A DNA stretch of 64,000 nt, from the NCBI GenBank assembly GCA_021813745.1, contig JAKAJO010000134.1:1-64000 (forward strand). The letters are read 5' to 3'. The stretch comes from Acidobacteriota bacterium. Its GTDB lineage: Bacteria > Acidobacteriota > Terriglobia > Terriglobales > Acidobacteriaceae. The notes beneath the pieces are model-generated. The model did not search any database. It was given only the letters and a program-made list of their open reading frames with translations, and was not told the origin of the DNA. The position numbers were made by a program, and so were the translations under genes. Positions 8,281 through 18,300 of this stretch are shown piece by piece (the stretch's first letter is position 1; every line of letters starts with the position of its first letter).

Positions 8281-10499
8281 CGGACTCCTCCCGCCTGCAC
8301 CTCGAGCATCGCGATGGGGTCGGTTGGCTGGTCAACCTTGCTGATCCGAACTGCAGCCACTTTGAATTCCGGGATATTCGATACGGGATCGATGGCCCGA
8401 ATGGTGCAGTTGTTTGCGGAGCGGTCGAGCGGCCAGTGATAGGGCACAAAGACCGTGTCGGGACGAATCGTCTTGACCAGCTTTGCGCGGACGACCACGT
8501 TGCCGCGGCGGCTCTCCACCTTCACGAAGTCCTCATCGGCAATTCCCAGCTTCTCGGCCAGGCGCGGATGTATTTCGCACACAGGCTGAGAATATTGCTC
8601 GATCAGGCTTCCAATCCTGCGCGTCTGTGTTCCGGAAAGAAATTGCGAGACGACTCGCCCGGTGGTGAGAAAGATCGGATACTCGGCATCAGGCATCTCC
8701 GCAGAAGGCCGCCATTCCACGGGCATGAAGTGCGCTTTGCCATCAGGATGCCCGAACTTGCCGCCTTCATAGAGGCGTGGCGTGCCGGGATGCGCTTCGT
8801 CGGGGCACGGCCAGAAGATGCCGTTATTGTCATCGATGCGCTGCCATGTCATGCCGGAGTAATCGGATGTACTGCCCTTGGAAGCACGGCGCAGTTCTTC
8901 GAAGATATCCTTCGGCGATGCGTAGTTGAATTTATCCGGCTGGCCCAGGCGCGCTGCTAGATCGCAAATGATCTTCCAGTCTTCGCGCGCTTCGCCCGGA
9001 GGCGAGACCACCTTGCGATGGAGAATGACGCGGCCTTCCACGTTGGTGGTGGTCCCTTCATCCTCTTCCATCAGGGAGCCGGGAAGAACGATATCCGCAT
9101 AGCGCGCGGTTTCCGACAGGAAGAAATCGATGTTGACGTAGAACTCAAGCTTCGAGAGCGCTTCGCGTACGAAGTTGGCGTCGGGCAGCGAAACGGTGGG
9201 ATTGAAGCAGATGGAAATCAGCCCCTTGATGCGGCCATCGTGAATCGCCTCAACAAGCGGAACGGCTGAGAGCCCTTTGCCGGGAATGCTCTCCTCCGGA
9301 ACTCCCCAGATGTCGGCGATGAACTTGCGATGCTCCGGATTGGAGATGTCGCGGCTGCCAGGAAGCTGGTCGCACTTCTGCCCCTGCTCACGCGCGCCCT
9401 GTCCGTTGCCCTGGCCGGTAATCATTGCATAGCCGCAGCCCTCCCGGCCGATACGGCCGCTTGCCACCACAAGATTGATGGCGGCCAAGCAGTTGTCCAC
9501 ACCCTTGGAGTGGTGTTCGATGCCGCGCGCGTGAAGAAGAAAGCTCGTCGGCGCCGGCCCCCACATTGCAGCGGCTTTCACGATCATCTCGGCTGGAACG
9601 CCGGCGATCTTCGCGGCGTAGTCTGGCGTGTACTTGCGAACAGCTTCCTCGACAGCGTCGAAGCCGGTTGTATGCTCGGCGATGAACTGCCGGTCAATCC
9701 AGCCGCGCTCGATCATCACGTGCAACATGCCATTGAAGATGCCGATGTCGCCGCCCGGTCGAACAGGAATGAACAAATCCGCATTTCGTGCGATGGGCGT
9801 CATGCGCGGGTCAATGACGATGAGTTTTGCGCCGTTCTCTCGCGCCTGCCACAAGTAATCCGTCGTGATCGGCGCGCACTCGGCAACATTGGCTCCGGCA
9901 ATCAGGATGACCTTTGCCTTGGGAATATCGCTCCAGGGATTCGCACTGCGATCAACGCCGAAGACCTTTTTGGATGCCGCTCCGGCTGAGACCATGCACA
10001 AGCGTCCGTTGTAGTCGATGTTCGCGGTTTGCATGGCAACGCGGGCGAACTTGCCCATCAGGTACGCTTTCTCATTGGTGAGCGAGGCGCCGGTAAGAAT
10101 GGCAAAGGCATCTTTGCCGTTGGCCGCCTGGATGCGGCGAATCTCTGCGACGATGCGCTCCATTGCGGGTTCCCAGCCGATGGGTTCGAAGCCGCGGCCT
10201 TCGACGCGCTGCAGCGGCGTTTTCAGCCGGTCGGGATGCTCATCCTGCATGTAACGCTTCACGCCCTTGGGGCAAAGCTTGCCGCGATTGAAGGGAAAGT
10301 CTTCCCATGGTTCGAAGCCGACGACTTTGTTGTCGCTGACGCGGAGCTGAATGCCGCATTGCTGGCCGCAAAAGCAGCAGTGCGTCTTGACCATCTTCTC
10401 TTCGTGAGAATTGCGAATCCAGCCGCCCGACGGAACCGTATGAAGATGAGGCCCGAACTCTGCGACGATCTCCGGAATGCTTTCAGGTAGCTTTGCCAT
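8277..10499 (-). CDS. Molybdopterin oxidoreductase, nitrate reductase-like catalytic subunit
   Basis: The ORF is longer, but the ATG at 10499 (MAKLPES) follows a GAGGTC ribosome site and gives 740 residues, two bases after the upstream stop. The N-terminus has the [4Fe-4S] motif CCFCGQQCG...LCPKG. The probable molybdenum-ligand cysteine lies in [11 protein letters not shown], and [20 protein letters not shown] resembles the cofactor-binding region of NasA/NarB-type nitrate reductases. A molybdopterin dinucleotide-binding domain forms the C-terminus. There is no Tat signal, so the active site should be cytoplasmic. A NarK-type transporter heads the same operon, which favours nitrate as substrate. 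Formate dehydrogenase is the main alternative, since the families are similar and an FmdE-like gene lies nearby. Confidence 0.88.
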   Translation of the reverse strand: MAKLPESIPEIVAEFGPHLHTVPSGGWIRNSHEEKMVKTHCCFCGQQCGIQLRVSDNKVVGFEPWEDFPFNRGKLCPKGVKRYMQDEHPDRLKTPLQRVEGRGFEPIGWEPAMERIVAEIRRIQAANGKDAFAILTGASLTNEKAYLMGKFARVAMQTANIDYNGRLCMVSAGAASKKVFGVDRSANPWSDIPKAKVILIAGANVAECAPITTDYLWQARENGAKLIVIDPRMTPIARNADLFIPVRPGGDIGIFNGMLHVMIERGWIDRQFIAEHTTGFDAVEEAVRKYTPDYAAKIAGVPAEMIVKAAAMWGPAPTSFLLHARGIEHHSKGVDNCLAAINLVVASGRIGREGCGYAMITGQGNGQGAREQGQKCDQLPGSRDISNPEHRKFIADIWGVPEESIPGKGLSAVPLVEAIHDGRIKGLISICFNPTVSLPDANFVREALSKLEFYVNIDFFLSETARYADIVLPGSLMEEDEGTTTNVEGRVILHRKVVSPPGEAREDWKIICDLAARLGQPDKFNYASPKDIFEELRRASKGSTSDYSGMTWQRIDDNNGIFWPCPDEAHPGTPRLYEGGKFGHPDGKAHFMPVEWRPSAEMPDAEYPIFLTTGRVVSQFLSGTQTRRIGSLIEQYSQPVCEIHPRLAEKLGIADEDFVKVESRRGNVVVRAKLVKTIRPDTVFVPYHWPLDRSANNCTIRAIDPVSNIPEFKVAAVRISKVDQPTDPIAMLEVQAGGVR

Positions 10500-10501
10500 T
10501 T

Positions 10502-11584
10502 CTATTGACCTCGTGAGTTCAGTGCCTGGGCCTTCCAAAGGCCGTCCTGGGTGAGCGCAACATTCTTGCGCCGGCACGTTGGGCAAATGTCTTGATAGTG
10601 CGTACCGTCGGCTAACTGATAACGAATGCCAAGCGCGGCCTGCACCTGCTTCAGATCCTCCACATGCATGCGGCTTGTGAAGGGCAGGCCGCATCGTTTG
10701 CAGAGAGCCTGCTCGCCCGCAGCGCCCGCTCGCTTGTAAAAGTTGACACCGAGCTGAGCTGGACGCTGGAAGATGTGGAAGAACTTGCCAAACGGCAGGA
10801 AGAGCAGCGTCAGGATGACCGTAATCGCATGCAGCTGCGAGAGGAATCCATAGTAGATTCCGCCCATCAAGTGTGTGGAGATGGTGAGGAAGAGCCCCGT
10901 GATGGAGATCGCAAACAAGAGGATCAGCGGCAGCATGTCATCTGCGAACTGCTGGACCGACCATGCGCCATGATCACGCCCGCGCCGCCAGAAGGCGAAG
11001 AAGACGCCAATCAGAACCATGACGGCCGCGATGTCGAGGATGTTGAAGGTCAGCTCGGCTACCGGCGTGCCCAGATGAAAGCTTCCCAACGGAATCCCGA
11101 AGACAAACGCGCGATAGATGTTCTGGTTATGGATTGCGCTCTCAAAGCGGACCCAGCCGAAAGAGAGCGGGAAGGTGACAGCCGCTGCCAGGATGCATCC
11201 CCATGCGAGGAACCAGTGAGCCGTCCAGCGCAATTTGGAGCGACGCTCGATGAAGCTCTGCAGTACAACGGCGTTCCAGAAGATGTGTGCCAGGTGAGCG
11301 AGATTGCGCGGCAGGTCTCGCGGCTCGAGGAAGATTTTCCATCCGCGGTACCAGTAGAGTCGTGTTGGTGCACGGCGCAGCCACATCGCGTACCGGTAGC
11401 CCAGGCCGAATCCAGCAAGCACGGACGCGCCCGCATAGGAAACGAGCGCGGGATCAAAATCGCGCAAACCACGGCTGCCGAGCAAAATGCCGGCGATGAG
11501 GACTCCGGCAACAGCGAGACCGCATAGCATTGCATGCGTCGCATCTGAAATCCGAGGGAAATTGTATGTGTCCCTCATTGTCAT
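10502..11584 (-). CDS. NarI-like b-type cytochrome membrane subunit with C-terminal double-CxxC tail
   Basis: The start chosen is the ATG at 11584, which overlaps the transporter stop (ATGA). The product is 360 residues. About six hydrophobic helices span residues ~12-300 with histidines in suitable places for heme b ([25 protein letters not shown]). The last ~65 residues form a soluble tail with two CxxC pairs, CKRC and CPTC, probably a zinc ribbon or rubredoxin-like site. I infer it oxidises quinol and feeds the molybdopterin/ferredoxin subunits. NarI proteins are shorter and lack such a tail, so this is a divergent relative. Confidence 0.75.
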   Translation of the reverse strand: MTMRDTYNFPRISDATHAMLCGLAVAGVLIAGILLGSRGLRDFDPALVSYAGASVLAGFGLGYRYAMWLRRAPTRLYWYRGWKIFLEPRDLPRNLAHLAHIFWNAVVLQSFIERRSKLRWTAHWFLAWGCILAAAVTFPLSFGWVRFESAIHNQNIYRAFVFGIPLGSFHLGTPVAELTFNILDIAAVMVLIGVFFAFWRRGRDHGAWSVQQFADDMLPLILLFAISITGLFLTISTHLMGGIYYGFLSQLHAITVILTLLFLPFGKFFHIFQRPAQLGVNFYKRAGAAGEQALCKRCGLPFTSRMHVEDLKQVQAALGIRYQLADGTHYQDICPTCRRKNVALTQDGLWKAQALNSRGQ

Positions 11585-12753
11585 TGGGTCACCGGATTCT
11601 GTACAGGTGAAGCTTTGCACCCGGCAAGGAGTACAGCCAGGCAGATCCAACAGAACACAGAGAGCATGATAAACCCGATCAGAAAACTCCCAGTCCGCTC
11701 CTGTACGAATCCAAGGATCAGTGGCGGGAAAAATCCACCCAGTCCGCCCGCTGCACCTACGAGACCCGTAACACTGCCAACCGACTGCGGAAAATACGCC
11801 GGAACCATCTTGAAGACTGCGCCGTTGCCAAGCCCGATGGCTGCAGCAGCTCCCAGGGCGCCAATGGTAAAGGTGATCATGAGTGGACAGGCCATGAAGA
11901 TGGCCATAATGGCGGTGAATGGGAAGACCCACTTCAAAATCCTGGGTCCACCGACTCTGTCGGCGAGAATTCCGCCGATGGGACGTAGCGCAGTTGCGAT
12001 AATGACAAAGCCCGCGGTCCTGAAGCCAGCATTCTGTGGTGATAGGTTGAACATATCGGTGAGGAAGATGGGCAAATAGATCGCCATTGCGACGAAGCCA
12101 CCAAATGTTAGGAAGTAGTAGAGACTAAGAATCCAACTGCGACGGTCCTTGAGTGGCCGGATGGTTTCCTTCATCGACTTCGCGGGGCGACGGCTGGGGG
12201 CATCCTTCGCAATCATTGCGAAAATGGCGAGCCAAACAGCCAGAATGATGCCGAACATCCAAAAGCCCCAGCGGAAGCCAAGAGCTGCGGCAATCAATGG
12301 AGCACCGAATGCGGCCAGAGATTGGCCAACATTTCCGGCTCCGTAGACACCGAGAGCGAAGCCCTGCTTGTCCGGTGGATACCATCCACTGACGAAGCCG
12401 ACGCCGACCGAAAAGCTCGCTAGGCCGATTCCAATTAAAAATCCGTAGGCAAGCAAATGAACATAATCCTGCACGTCGCCCATGAGGAATGAAGGAAGAA
12501 GCAGAAGCGTCATCAAAGCCATGAACACCCTGCGTCCCCCCAAGCGATCTGTTAGCACTCCGAGAGGGATTCGACCAATGCTGCCGAGCAAGACTGGAAC
12601 GGCTACCGCGAAACTCTTTTGGGCAGGGGAGAGATGCATCTGCGAGCTCAGGATCGGCATCATGGCCGACAATGACCCAAACACTGCAAAGCACAGAGAA
12701 AATGCACCAGTGCCGAGCGTAAGTTGCATTCTGGCGGACGAGGATGAAGTCAT
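11581..12753 (-). CDS. NarK-type nitrate/nitrite transporter (major facilitator superfamily)
   Basis: This 390-residue protein has about twelve membrane helices. It carries motifs close to the nitrate/nitrite porter signatures: [15 protein letters not shown] in the first half and [14 protein letters not shown] in the second. It heads the seven-gene operon and is coupled to the cytochrome gene by an ATGA overlap. It most likely imports nitrate and/or exports nitrite. The upstream region contains two inverted repeats that may be operators. Confidence 0.87.
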   Translation of the reverse strand: MTSSSSARMQLTLGTGAFSLCFAVFGSLSAMMPILSSQMHLSPAQKSFAVAVPVLLGSIGRIPLGVLTDRLGGRRVFMALMTLLLLPSFLMGDVQDYVHLLAYGFLIGIGLASFSVGVGFVSGWYPPDKQGFALGVYGAGNVGQSLAAFGAPLIAAALGFRWGFWMFGIILAVWLAIFAMIAKDAPSRRPAKSMKETIRPLKDRRSWILSLYYFLTFGGFVAMAIYLPIFLTDMFNLSPQNAGFRTAGFVIIATALRPIGGILADRVGGPRILKWVFPFTAIMAIFMACPLMITFTIGALGAAAAIGLGNGAVFKMVPAYFPQSVGSVTGLVGAAGGLGGFFPPLILGFVQERTGSFLIGFIMLSVFCWICLAVLLAGCKASPVQNPVTQ

Positions 12754-12780
12754 TCGGTGATTCCCTCTTCGATTCTGACT

Positions 12781-12797
12781 GCAAATCTAGGATTTGC
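12781..12797 (-). promoter_or_regulatory. Perfect 7-3-7 inverted repeat in the NarK-type promoter
   Basis: GCAAATC-TAG-GATTTGC is a perfect inverted repeat, 28 bases upstream of the transporter start codon. It overlaps where a -10 element would be expected, which suits a repressor site. The cognate regulator is not in this window. Confidence 0.4.
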
Positions 12798-12817
12798 GAT
12801 CGATCTCGATCCCGCAG

Positions 12818-12829
12818 TGACTTAAGTCA
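12818..12829. promoter_or_regulatory. Perfect TGAC-TTAA-GTCA palindrome in the divergent NarK/FmdE promoter region
   Basis: TGACTTAAGTCA is a perfect 12-base palindrome, a plausible CRP/FNR-family site. It lies between the transporter operon (minus) and the FmdE-family gene (plus), so it could control both. Related sites occur at 534 and 5363. Confidence 0.5.
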
Positions 12830-12927
12830 TTCTAGTGGATATGCTTCTGAAACACTGAAAGAATGTGGCGCGCGCTCGTTTGGTACGGCATGCATCCCGT
12901 ACCATGTGGAGAGAGGCTTCCGTCCCA

Positions 12928-13521
12928 ATGTCAGATCCAGCGCCATTCCCAAATCATATCGCGACGATGCATAAGCATCTGTGCCCGCGTCAGGTTTTGG
13001 GAGTGCGCATGGGCCAGTACGCCGGCAACTTGCTGTGTCTGGAGTTACCGCAGCAGGATAAGCGGCTCTACACGTTCGTCGAAACAGATGGCTGCTTTGT
13101 CGACGGCGTTACCGTAGCGACCGGCTGTTCTGTTGGACATCGCACGTTGCGAGTGATGGATCTCGGCAAGGTAGCCGCCACATTTGTTGATACGCAAACT
13201 GGGAAGGCAGTTCGTATCTGGCCCCATGCGCAATGCCGGGCACGTGCAGAACGCTACGCGCCGGCTGCACCAAATCGCTGGCGTGCGCAGCTGGAAGCCT
13301 ATCAGGTCATGCCGGCAGAGGAGCTCCTTTCAACATGCCATGTTGAATTGCTGATTGACTTGAAGGCACTCATTGCCATGCCGGGAGGACGGGTCAACTG
13401 CAGCAAGTGCGGAGAAGAAGTCCTCAATCAGCGCGAGGTGATTCGCGATGGTCATCTGCTTTGTCTAGATTGCGCAGGGAGTGGCTATGTGCGACGTACT
13501 GATGCAGGTCAGGCAATGTGA
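12928..13521 (+). CDS. FmdE-family protein with C-terminal zinc finger
   Basis: This protein is related to formylmethanofuran dehydrogenase subunit E, a family often linked to molybdenum or tungsten enzymes and probably involved in metal or cofactor handling. The FmdE-type core is recognisable from HLCPRQVLGVRMGQYA onward, including the conserved cysteine (TVATGCSVGHRTL). The C-terminus holds a zinc finger, CSKC...CLDC. The ATG at 12928 follows GGAGAGAGG at ~11 bases; earlier in-frame ATGs (12865, 12904) are possible. It is transcribed divergently from the nitrate-type operon, suggesting a maturation or regulatory role for that molybdoenzyme. Confidence 0.82.
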   Translation: MSDPAPFPNHIATMHKHLCPRQVLGVRMGQYAGNLLCLELPQQDKRLYTFVETDGCFVDGVTVATGCSVGHRTLRVMDLGKVAATFVDTQTGKAVRIWPHAQCRARAERYAPAAPNRWRAQLEAYQVMPAEELLSTCHVELLIDLKALIAMPGGRVNCSKCGEEVLNQREVIRDGHLLCLDCAGSGYVRRTDAGQAM

Positions 13522-14138
13522 CGACACGAACCGTACGGGCATCCTATTGATACGGCCCACCATGGGCAGCCTGAAGCGTCGTGGTCATGCAGTCGAAGAT
13601 ACCGCCAATTCTGCTGGCCCACTTTGATGAGACGGCCGGCATTGCGCCATTTGAAAAGAACGTGCGCAACTGCCCGTCGCGCCAGAAATGGTCATGGCGC
13701 GGCGGAGGAAGAGCAAAAGTACGAAGACGCCGCTGCCGCCAACATTGATCAACATGGCAAACGACTTGGTCAGATGATCCAAAGGTTGGCTTCGCAAGGG
13801 GCGTAGTGGACCTGTCTGAGTTCGGCAATGTCACCAGACAGGAAAAGCGAATGCCAAGAGCTCTTCCAAAGCGCCGATCGTGTGCCGATGAACTGGACTC
13901 AACAAGCCAAGACTCATCACTTACCGCCTTTCAGAGCTTCCTTCGTCCGCAAGGCATCAGTCAAAAACATGGCGCGAAGGGACTGTTCCAGCGGTTCGCC
14001 TCTTCGCGCTCGACCACCCCGAGCAGTGCGGAAGGATCGGAATCAGCCAACGTGCTGGTCGCTATGAAGCGTCTTGAAGATGTCGCTGCGTCAAGCGCCA
14101 TGAAGTGGAAGCAGGTTCAACTGCGCCGAAGATCTTGC
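13522..14138. other. 617-bp gap with only fragmentary ORFs
   Basis: No confident gene is seen. On the minus strand two overlapping frames between ~13544 and 13834 give peptide-like stretches (one with the hydrophobic run VFVLLLFLRRA). They could be a frameshifted gene remnant, but I recognise no family. The plus-strand ORF 13806-14366 overlaps the esterase gene and looks like a shadow. Confidence 0.4.
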
Positions 14139-15212
14139 CTACTTCTCAAGATGGCGATCAAAGAACCGGCTCATGATTGCGAACGCGTCCTTCGATTCCG
14201 GCACATCAGGGTTGTAGAAGAAGCCGTGAAAGAGACCGTCCCACATGTGCAACTCGGTTTCAACTCCCACGCCAGAAAGCTGAATGTCAGTATTGATCGC
14301 TCCGCTAAAGGCAAAGTCTCGATCCCCAGTGATCAGAAGTGTCGGAGGAAACTTGGCAAGGATTGATTTGGACGTTACCGGAGACACCATAGGATCGTTG
14401 GGATCCGCATCGCTGAGGTATCCGAGTTGCACGCCACGATGCCCGGAGTGTCCCGCAATCCGGGCTTCGCCAAGCGGAAGCGCGACAAACGATGCGTCGC
14501 CTCCAAATCGTCCGGCAGATGCGCAGTAGATGCCAATTGCGCCCGGGCGAGGCAGGCCATGCGTCTGAAACCACGCCACGGACATCGCCGTTAGCATTCC
14601 TCCTGCAGAGCATCCGTAGATGCCAATCGCGCCGGGCTTGTAGGTCTTCAGCAACTCGCGATAGACCGAAGCAACATCTTCGCTTGCTGCTGGAAATTTG
14701 TACGCAGGCCCTTCGCGGTAATCGATGCTTACCACTCGAATGTCCATCGTCGCGGCCACAGGAATCGACTCTAGTTCTGCGCAGCCGGGCCAGCAGCCGG
14801 AGAAACCTCCACCGTGCAGGTTGATGAGAATGCGCGTCTGATTCTGCTTTTGGATACCACTCTTAGGCCGATAGTCATAGACATGCACCCCACCAATCGC
14901 TTCATCCTTACGATCGACCGCAAAGAGCTCGTAATCGCGATGGAGCATCGGCTTCATGAATCGCGGTACGCCATTGTCCTGCTTCAGGATTTCCGGATCC
15001 TGCATCTCTCGCAGATGTTGAGCAACATAGGCCTTCGCTTCAGGACTCAAAAACTCGGATGGTGGCACGGCCTGAGCGGGCATCTGCACTGTACCGTCGT
15101 TATCAATCAATACCCGTGAGCTGGCAGAACCTTGTACCGCCTGACCGCAGAGCGACAGTGTTCCAAGCAGGAACGTGCTCAACACAAGATATCGGGATCC
15201 GCTGTGAGTCAT
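14139..15212 (-). CDS. Secreted alpha/beta hydrolase, hormone-sensitive-lipase-type esterase
   Basis: This 357-residue exported esterase begins with a hydrophobic signal peptide (YLVLSTFLLGTLSLCG). The oxyanion-hole motif HGGGF lies near residue 150. The nucleophile serine is in GCSAGG, the acid in TGDRDF and the catalytic histidine in GLFHGFF, a complete HSL/family IV arrangement. Length fits after allowing for the signal peptide. Natural substrates are probably small acyl or acetyl esters, possibly on plant polysaccharides given the nearby glycosidases. Confidence 0.88.
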   Translation of the reverse strand: MTHSGSRYLVLSTFLLGTLSLCGQAVQGSASSRVLIDNDGTVQMPAQAVPPSEFLSPEAKAYVAQHLREMQDPEILKQDNGVPRFMKPMLHRDYELFAVDRKDEAIGGVHVYDYRPKSGIQKQNQTRILINLHGGGFSGCWPGCAELESIPVAATMDIRVVSIDYREGPAYKFPAASEDVASVYRELLKTYKPGAIGIYGCSAGGMLTAMSVAWFQTHGLPRPGAIGIYCASAGRFGGDASFVALPLGEARIAGHSGHRGVQLGYLSDADPNDPMVSPVTSKSILAKFPPTLLITGDRDFAFSGAINTDIQLSGVGVETELHMWDGLFHGFFYNPDVPESKDAFAIMSRFFDRHLEK

Positions 15213-15303
15213 CTACATCTCCTGAACAAGAGCCTTGCCTTCAGCCTTTCCCTAATCCTGCCGGACGCGCAGGATCAACATCATGACAACCCGGCTGTCA
15301 CGC

Positions 15304-18300
15304 TCAATGCCGTTCTCTAAAGTAGCGATTTGTGGATCCAGGCGTAGAGATGTTTCCCGTTACTGCCGCATCACCTGCATGTGCACGGCTCAAAGGTGAC
15401 ACCAGCGTGATGCCTGTACCAGATACCTGAGCGCCCGCCGCATGCGCATAAGTAAGTGGCGCGGCAACGGTGATTGTGCTGTCCCACGGCGTGACAAAGG
15501 CGACCTTGGCGTCTTCAGCGTCCTTACCACTGCCAATGCGAATGCTCTGACCATCACTGAAGCCCACCGTGCTGCCGAGATGCACAACCGTTGAGCCGGC
15601 CCCAACAGACGAAGTGACCGTCGTGGCGCCCGCCGTGCCAACCATTTCAATCACGGCATTTTCGAGATTGCTGCCTGCGTCAATACGAATCGTCTGACCG
15701 GGCCCAAATCCTTCCACGCTGGCGACCTTGATGTTGGTGGTACCTGCATCGGATGCGGCAGCAAGTGTGGTTGCGGGGGATGTAACGAAATCATCACAGT
15801 TGCTATCTGTGTCAAGACCATCAGGGAAACGCCCCGCGCTGGTATTGACCGAACTGGCATCGTGCCCGGATCTGAATCGGCTTTGCAGCCCAGGCGTCGT
15901 CACAAAACAGCCGCCCTTGCCCATGCCAGATGCTGCCTGGTAGCCCTCAGCAGCCCAGGGATCCACGAGTCCGCCGTAGTTCAGGCTGTCGACCACGAGT
16001 CCGGAAGCATCCCGCAGAATCATGCTGCCTTCCCGTACCGTGATGATGTGCCCAAAGAGCGGCGAATGGGTTACGAACTCAGGCCCCCCAAACCATTGAT
16101 CTGGCTCAGGCGTGCCTTGGTATCCCGCCTGTGTGTCGCTTGCATCCCGCACGACCGCGTTGATTGCATGATCCCGGGTCAGAGCACTTTCCAGCGTGAT
16201 GCCGGTTCCCAGCGCCTGAATCGGTTCGTTGCTCAAATGCGTGAATGCAGTTGCGGGCTCGAAGCTGATGCCGGTACCGCGATCACTGAAAGGAAGATTT
16301 GCCGCGTGGTTGAACTTGAGCGGCGCGGTCAATTCGAGCCCCGTACCAGGTTCCACAATCCCCTCGTCGCGGATGTGTGCGTTGCTGAGCGCAGGCGTGA
16401 ACTCGATCATCGCATTGCGTGAGCCTTCGCTGTGAATCGACGTAATCGTAACTGTCTGCCGGTTTGCGGGTGTGCCCAGAATGATTTTGTTTCCAGCCGA
16501 GAATCCGCGGGCGCTCCGTACCTTGATCTGAGTTGCTCCGGCCGGCACATCCGCAGCCAGGTTGGTTCGCTGTGCCTCCGTTCCAACGTGTGACACCTTC
16601 ACCGTCTCAATGCCGTGTCCAACACTATCGATGTCCAGCCGAATCATATCTCCGACGGAAATATCGGCAACGGAAGTCACGTTGATGTTCGTTGCGCCGG
16701 CCGCTGCGTCGGTCGCCAGATAGGCTTGGGTTCCTGGCTTTCCCACCGCGGTTACGGTCGCCACTTCGTACTTCTCCATGCTGTCCGGCACGGTCGGATA
16801 GGTTGCGCCGTAACCCAGGGCGATCTTCTCGCCAATCCTAAACCCGTCGGTGCTCATGACGGGCACGTTCGTCGCGCCTGAGGGAATCGTGATGACGGGT
16901 CCGTCGGGCAGTGGTTGCCACAGTGTTGTGTGATTGCTGGCGGCCGTCCCCACGGTCACGATCTTGCGGCTTTCTTCATGCGCACCGGAACCAACACGAA
17001 TCGTGTCGCCCGCATGCATTCCTGTCGTCTCTCGGACGTAAATTGTGCGACTGCCCGCATGGGCCGCCACCGCAAGTCCGGAGTTGGCGAGGCCAAACAG
17101 ATAAAAGCCATGCGCCTTCAGCTTGGTTTCTGAAGGGACCTGGATCGTTGAGAACGTGGCCTGCTGTGTCGGATGCACCGTCAGTGTCCAGTGCGATATG
17201 TCTACGGGTGACTCGCCGGCATTGTAGATCTCGATGAACGAGTCGGTCGCGTTGGTTGGAGGTCCCGAACTGATCCGAAACTCATTCAATTTGACCGGTT
17301 GTGCATTCCGTACCTTTTCAGCAAGGGTCTCAGTCTGTCTTTTGCCGCTTGCCTGGCTCGTCCACGAGGCCTTCCCGATGAGATCGCCATTCCAATTGAG
17401 CGATCCAGATGTGACTTTGAAGGTTGCGCTCACGCTCGCCCCAGATGCAATTGACCCGCTGAAGCTCTTTTCCTTCTCCGTAGTTCCCGCAACCTCGGCG
17501 GACCATCCATCCGGTACTTGCAGACTCAGCGTCACATCGGCCACCGCGACGCCGGTTGTATTCGTGAAAGTCACCGTCGTATCTTCAGACGTTCGAGGCT
17601 CAAAAGTTTGCAGGCCAGTCGAGTTCGTCGTCCCTGAAGACGCTGCCACGCTCACAGGAAGCACACCATAGCCTGCCGCCACGATATTCGCCTGAACCTT
17701 CTGGTCTGTGGCGTCAGTTGGGAACGTCCCAGCCGCCGTCATCGCGCCCTCATAGAAGGTCCCTTGAGATCCGTTGCTATTATCCCCGCCATTACCGAGG
17801 AGGATCGCTCCCTGTTTGCGCATCGGGTCATACGTCGCATTCACCCGCTGCCCGCTGAACATCACCTGTAAAGGCCCGTGTTGCGCGTCCCCTCCCATCG
17901 ATGTCCAGTGGTGCGGTTCCCCTTTGGCGATCGCGGTCACGAAGCGCCAGTCAATCTTCGGAAGGTCCGTGCAATGATTGGATCCATCGGGATTCACGCA
18001 TCCGACGAGGTTATTCTCCTGGTCGGTCATGATCCATGGCCCGGGAAGCGTGCCATGGTACCAATAAGGAGCGTCGCCATAATAGGTCGCTTCCATCGTT
18101 CCGTTATCGTCATCACGGCTGTCGATCTCCGCATTGCCGTAGTCGAAACAACAGCCGGAGTTGAAGTGCAGTCCGTTGATCACCCAGTACTGGCCCTCCG
18201 CCTGGTCATCCACGGCCGTACCCTTTGGGTCGTCATTGCGCAACCCCATCCCAGGCTCAATAAAGACTCCGTAAACCTTGTGGCCCATCACCGTCACCGG

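Noticed and set aside
11585-11932. Upstream extension of the NarI-like ORF to 11932
   Set aside because: The extra 116 codons lie inside the NarK-type gene in another frame; the ATGA overlap at 11581-11584 gives a better start.
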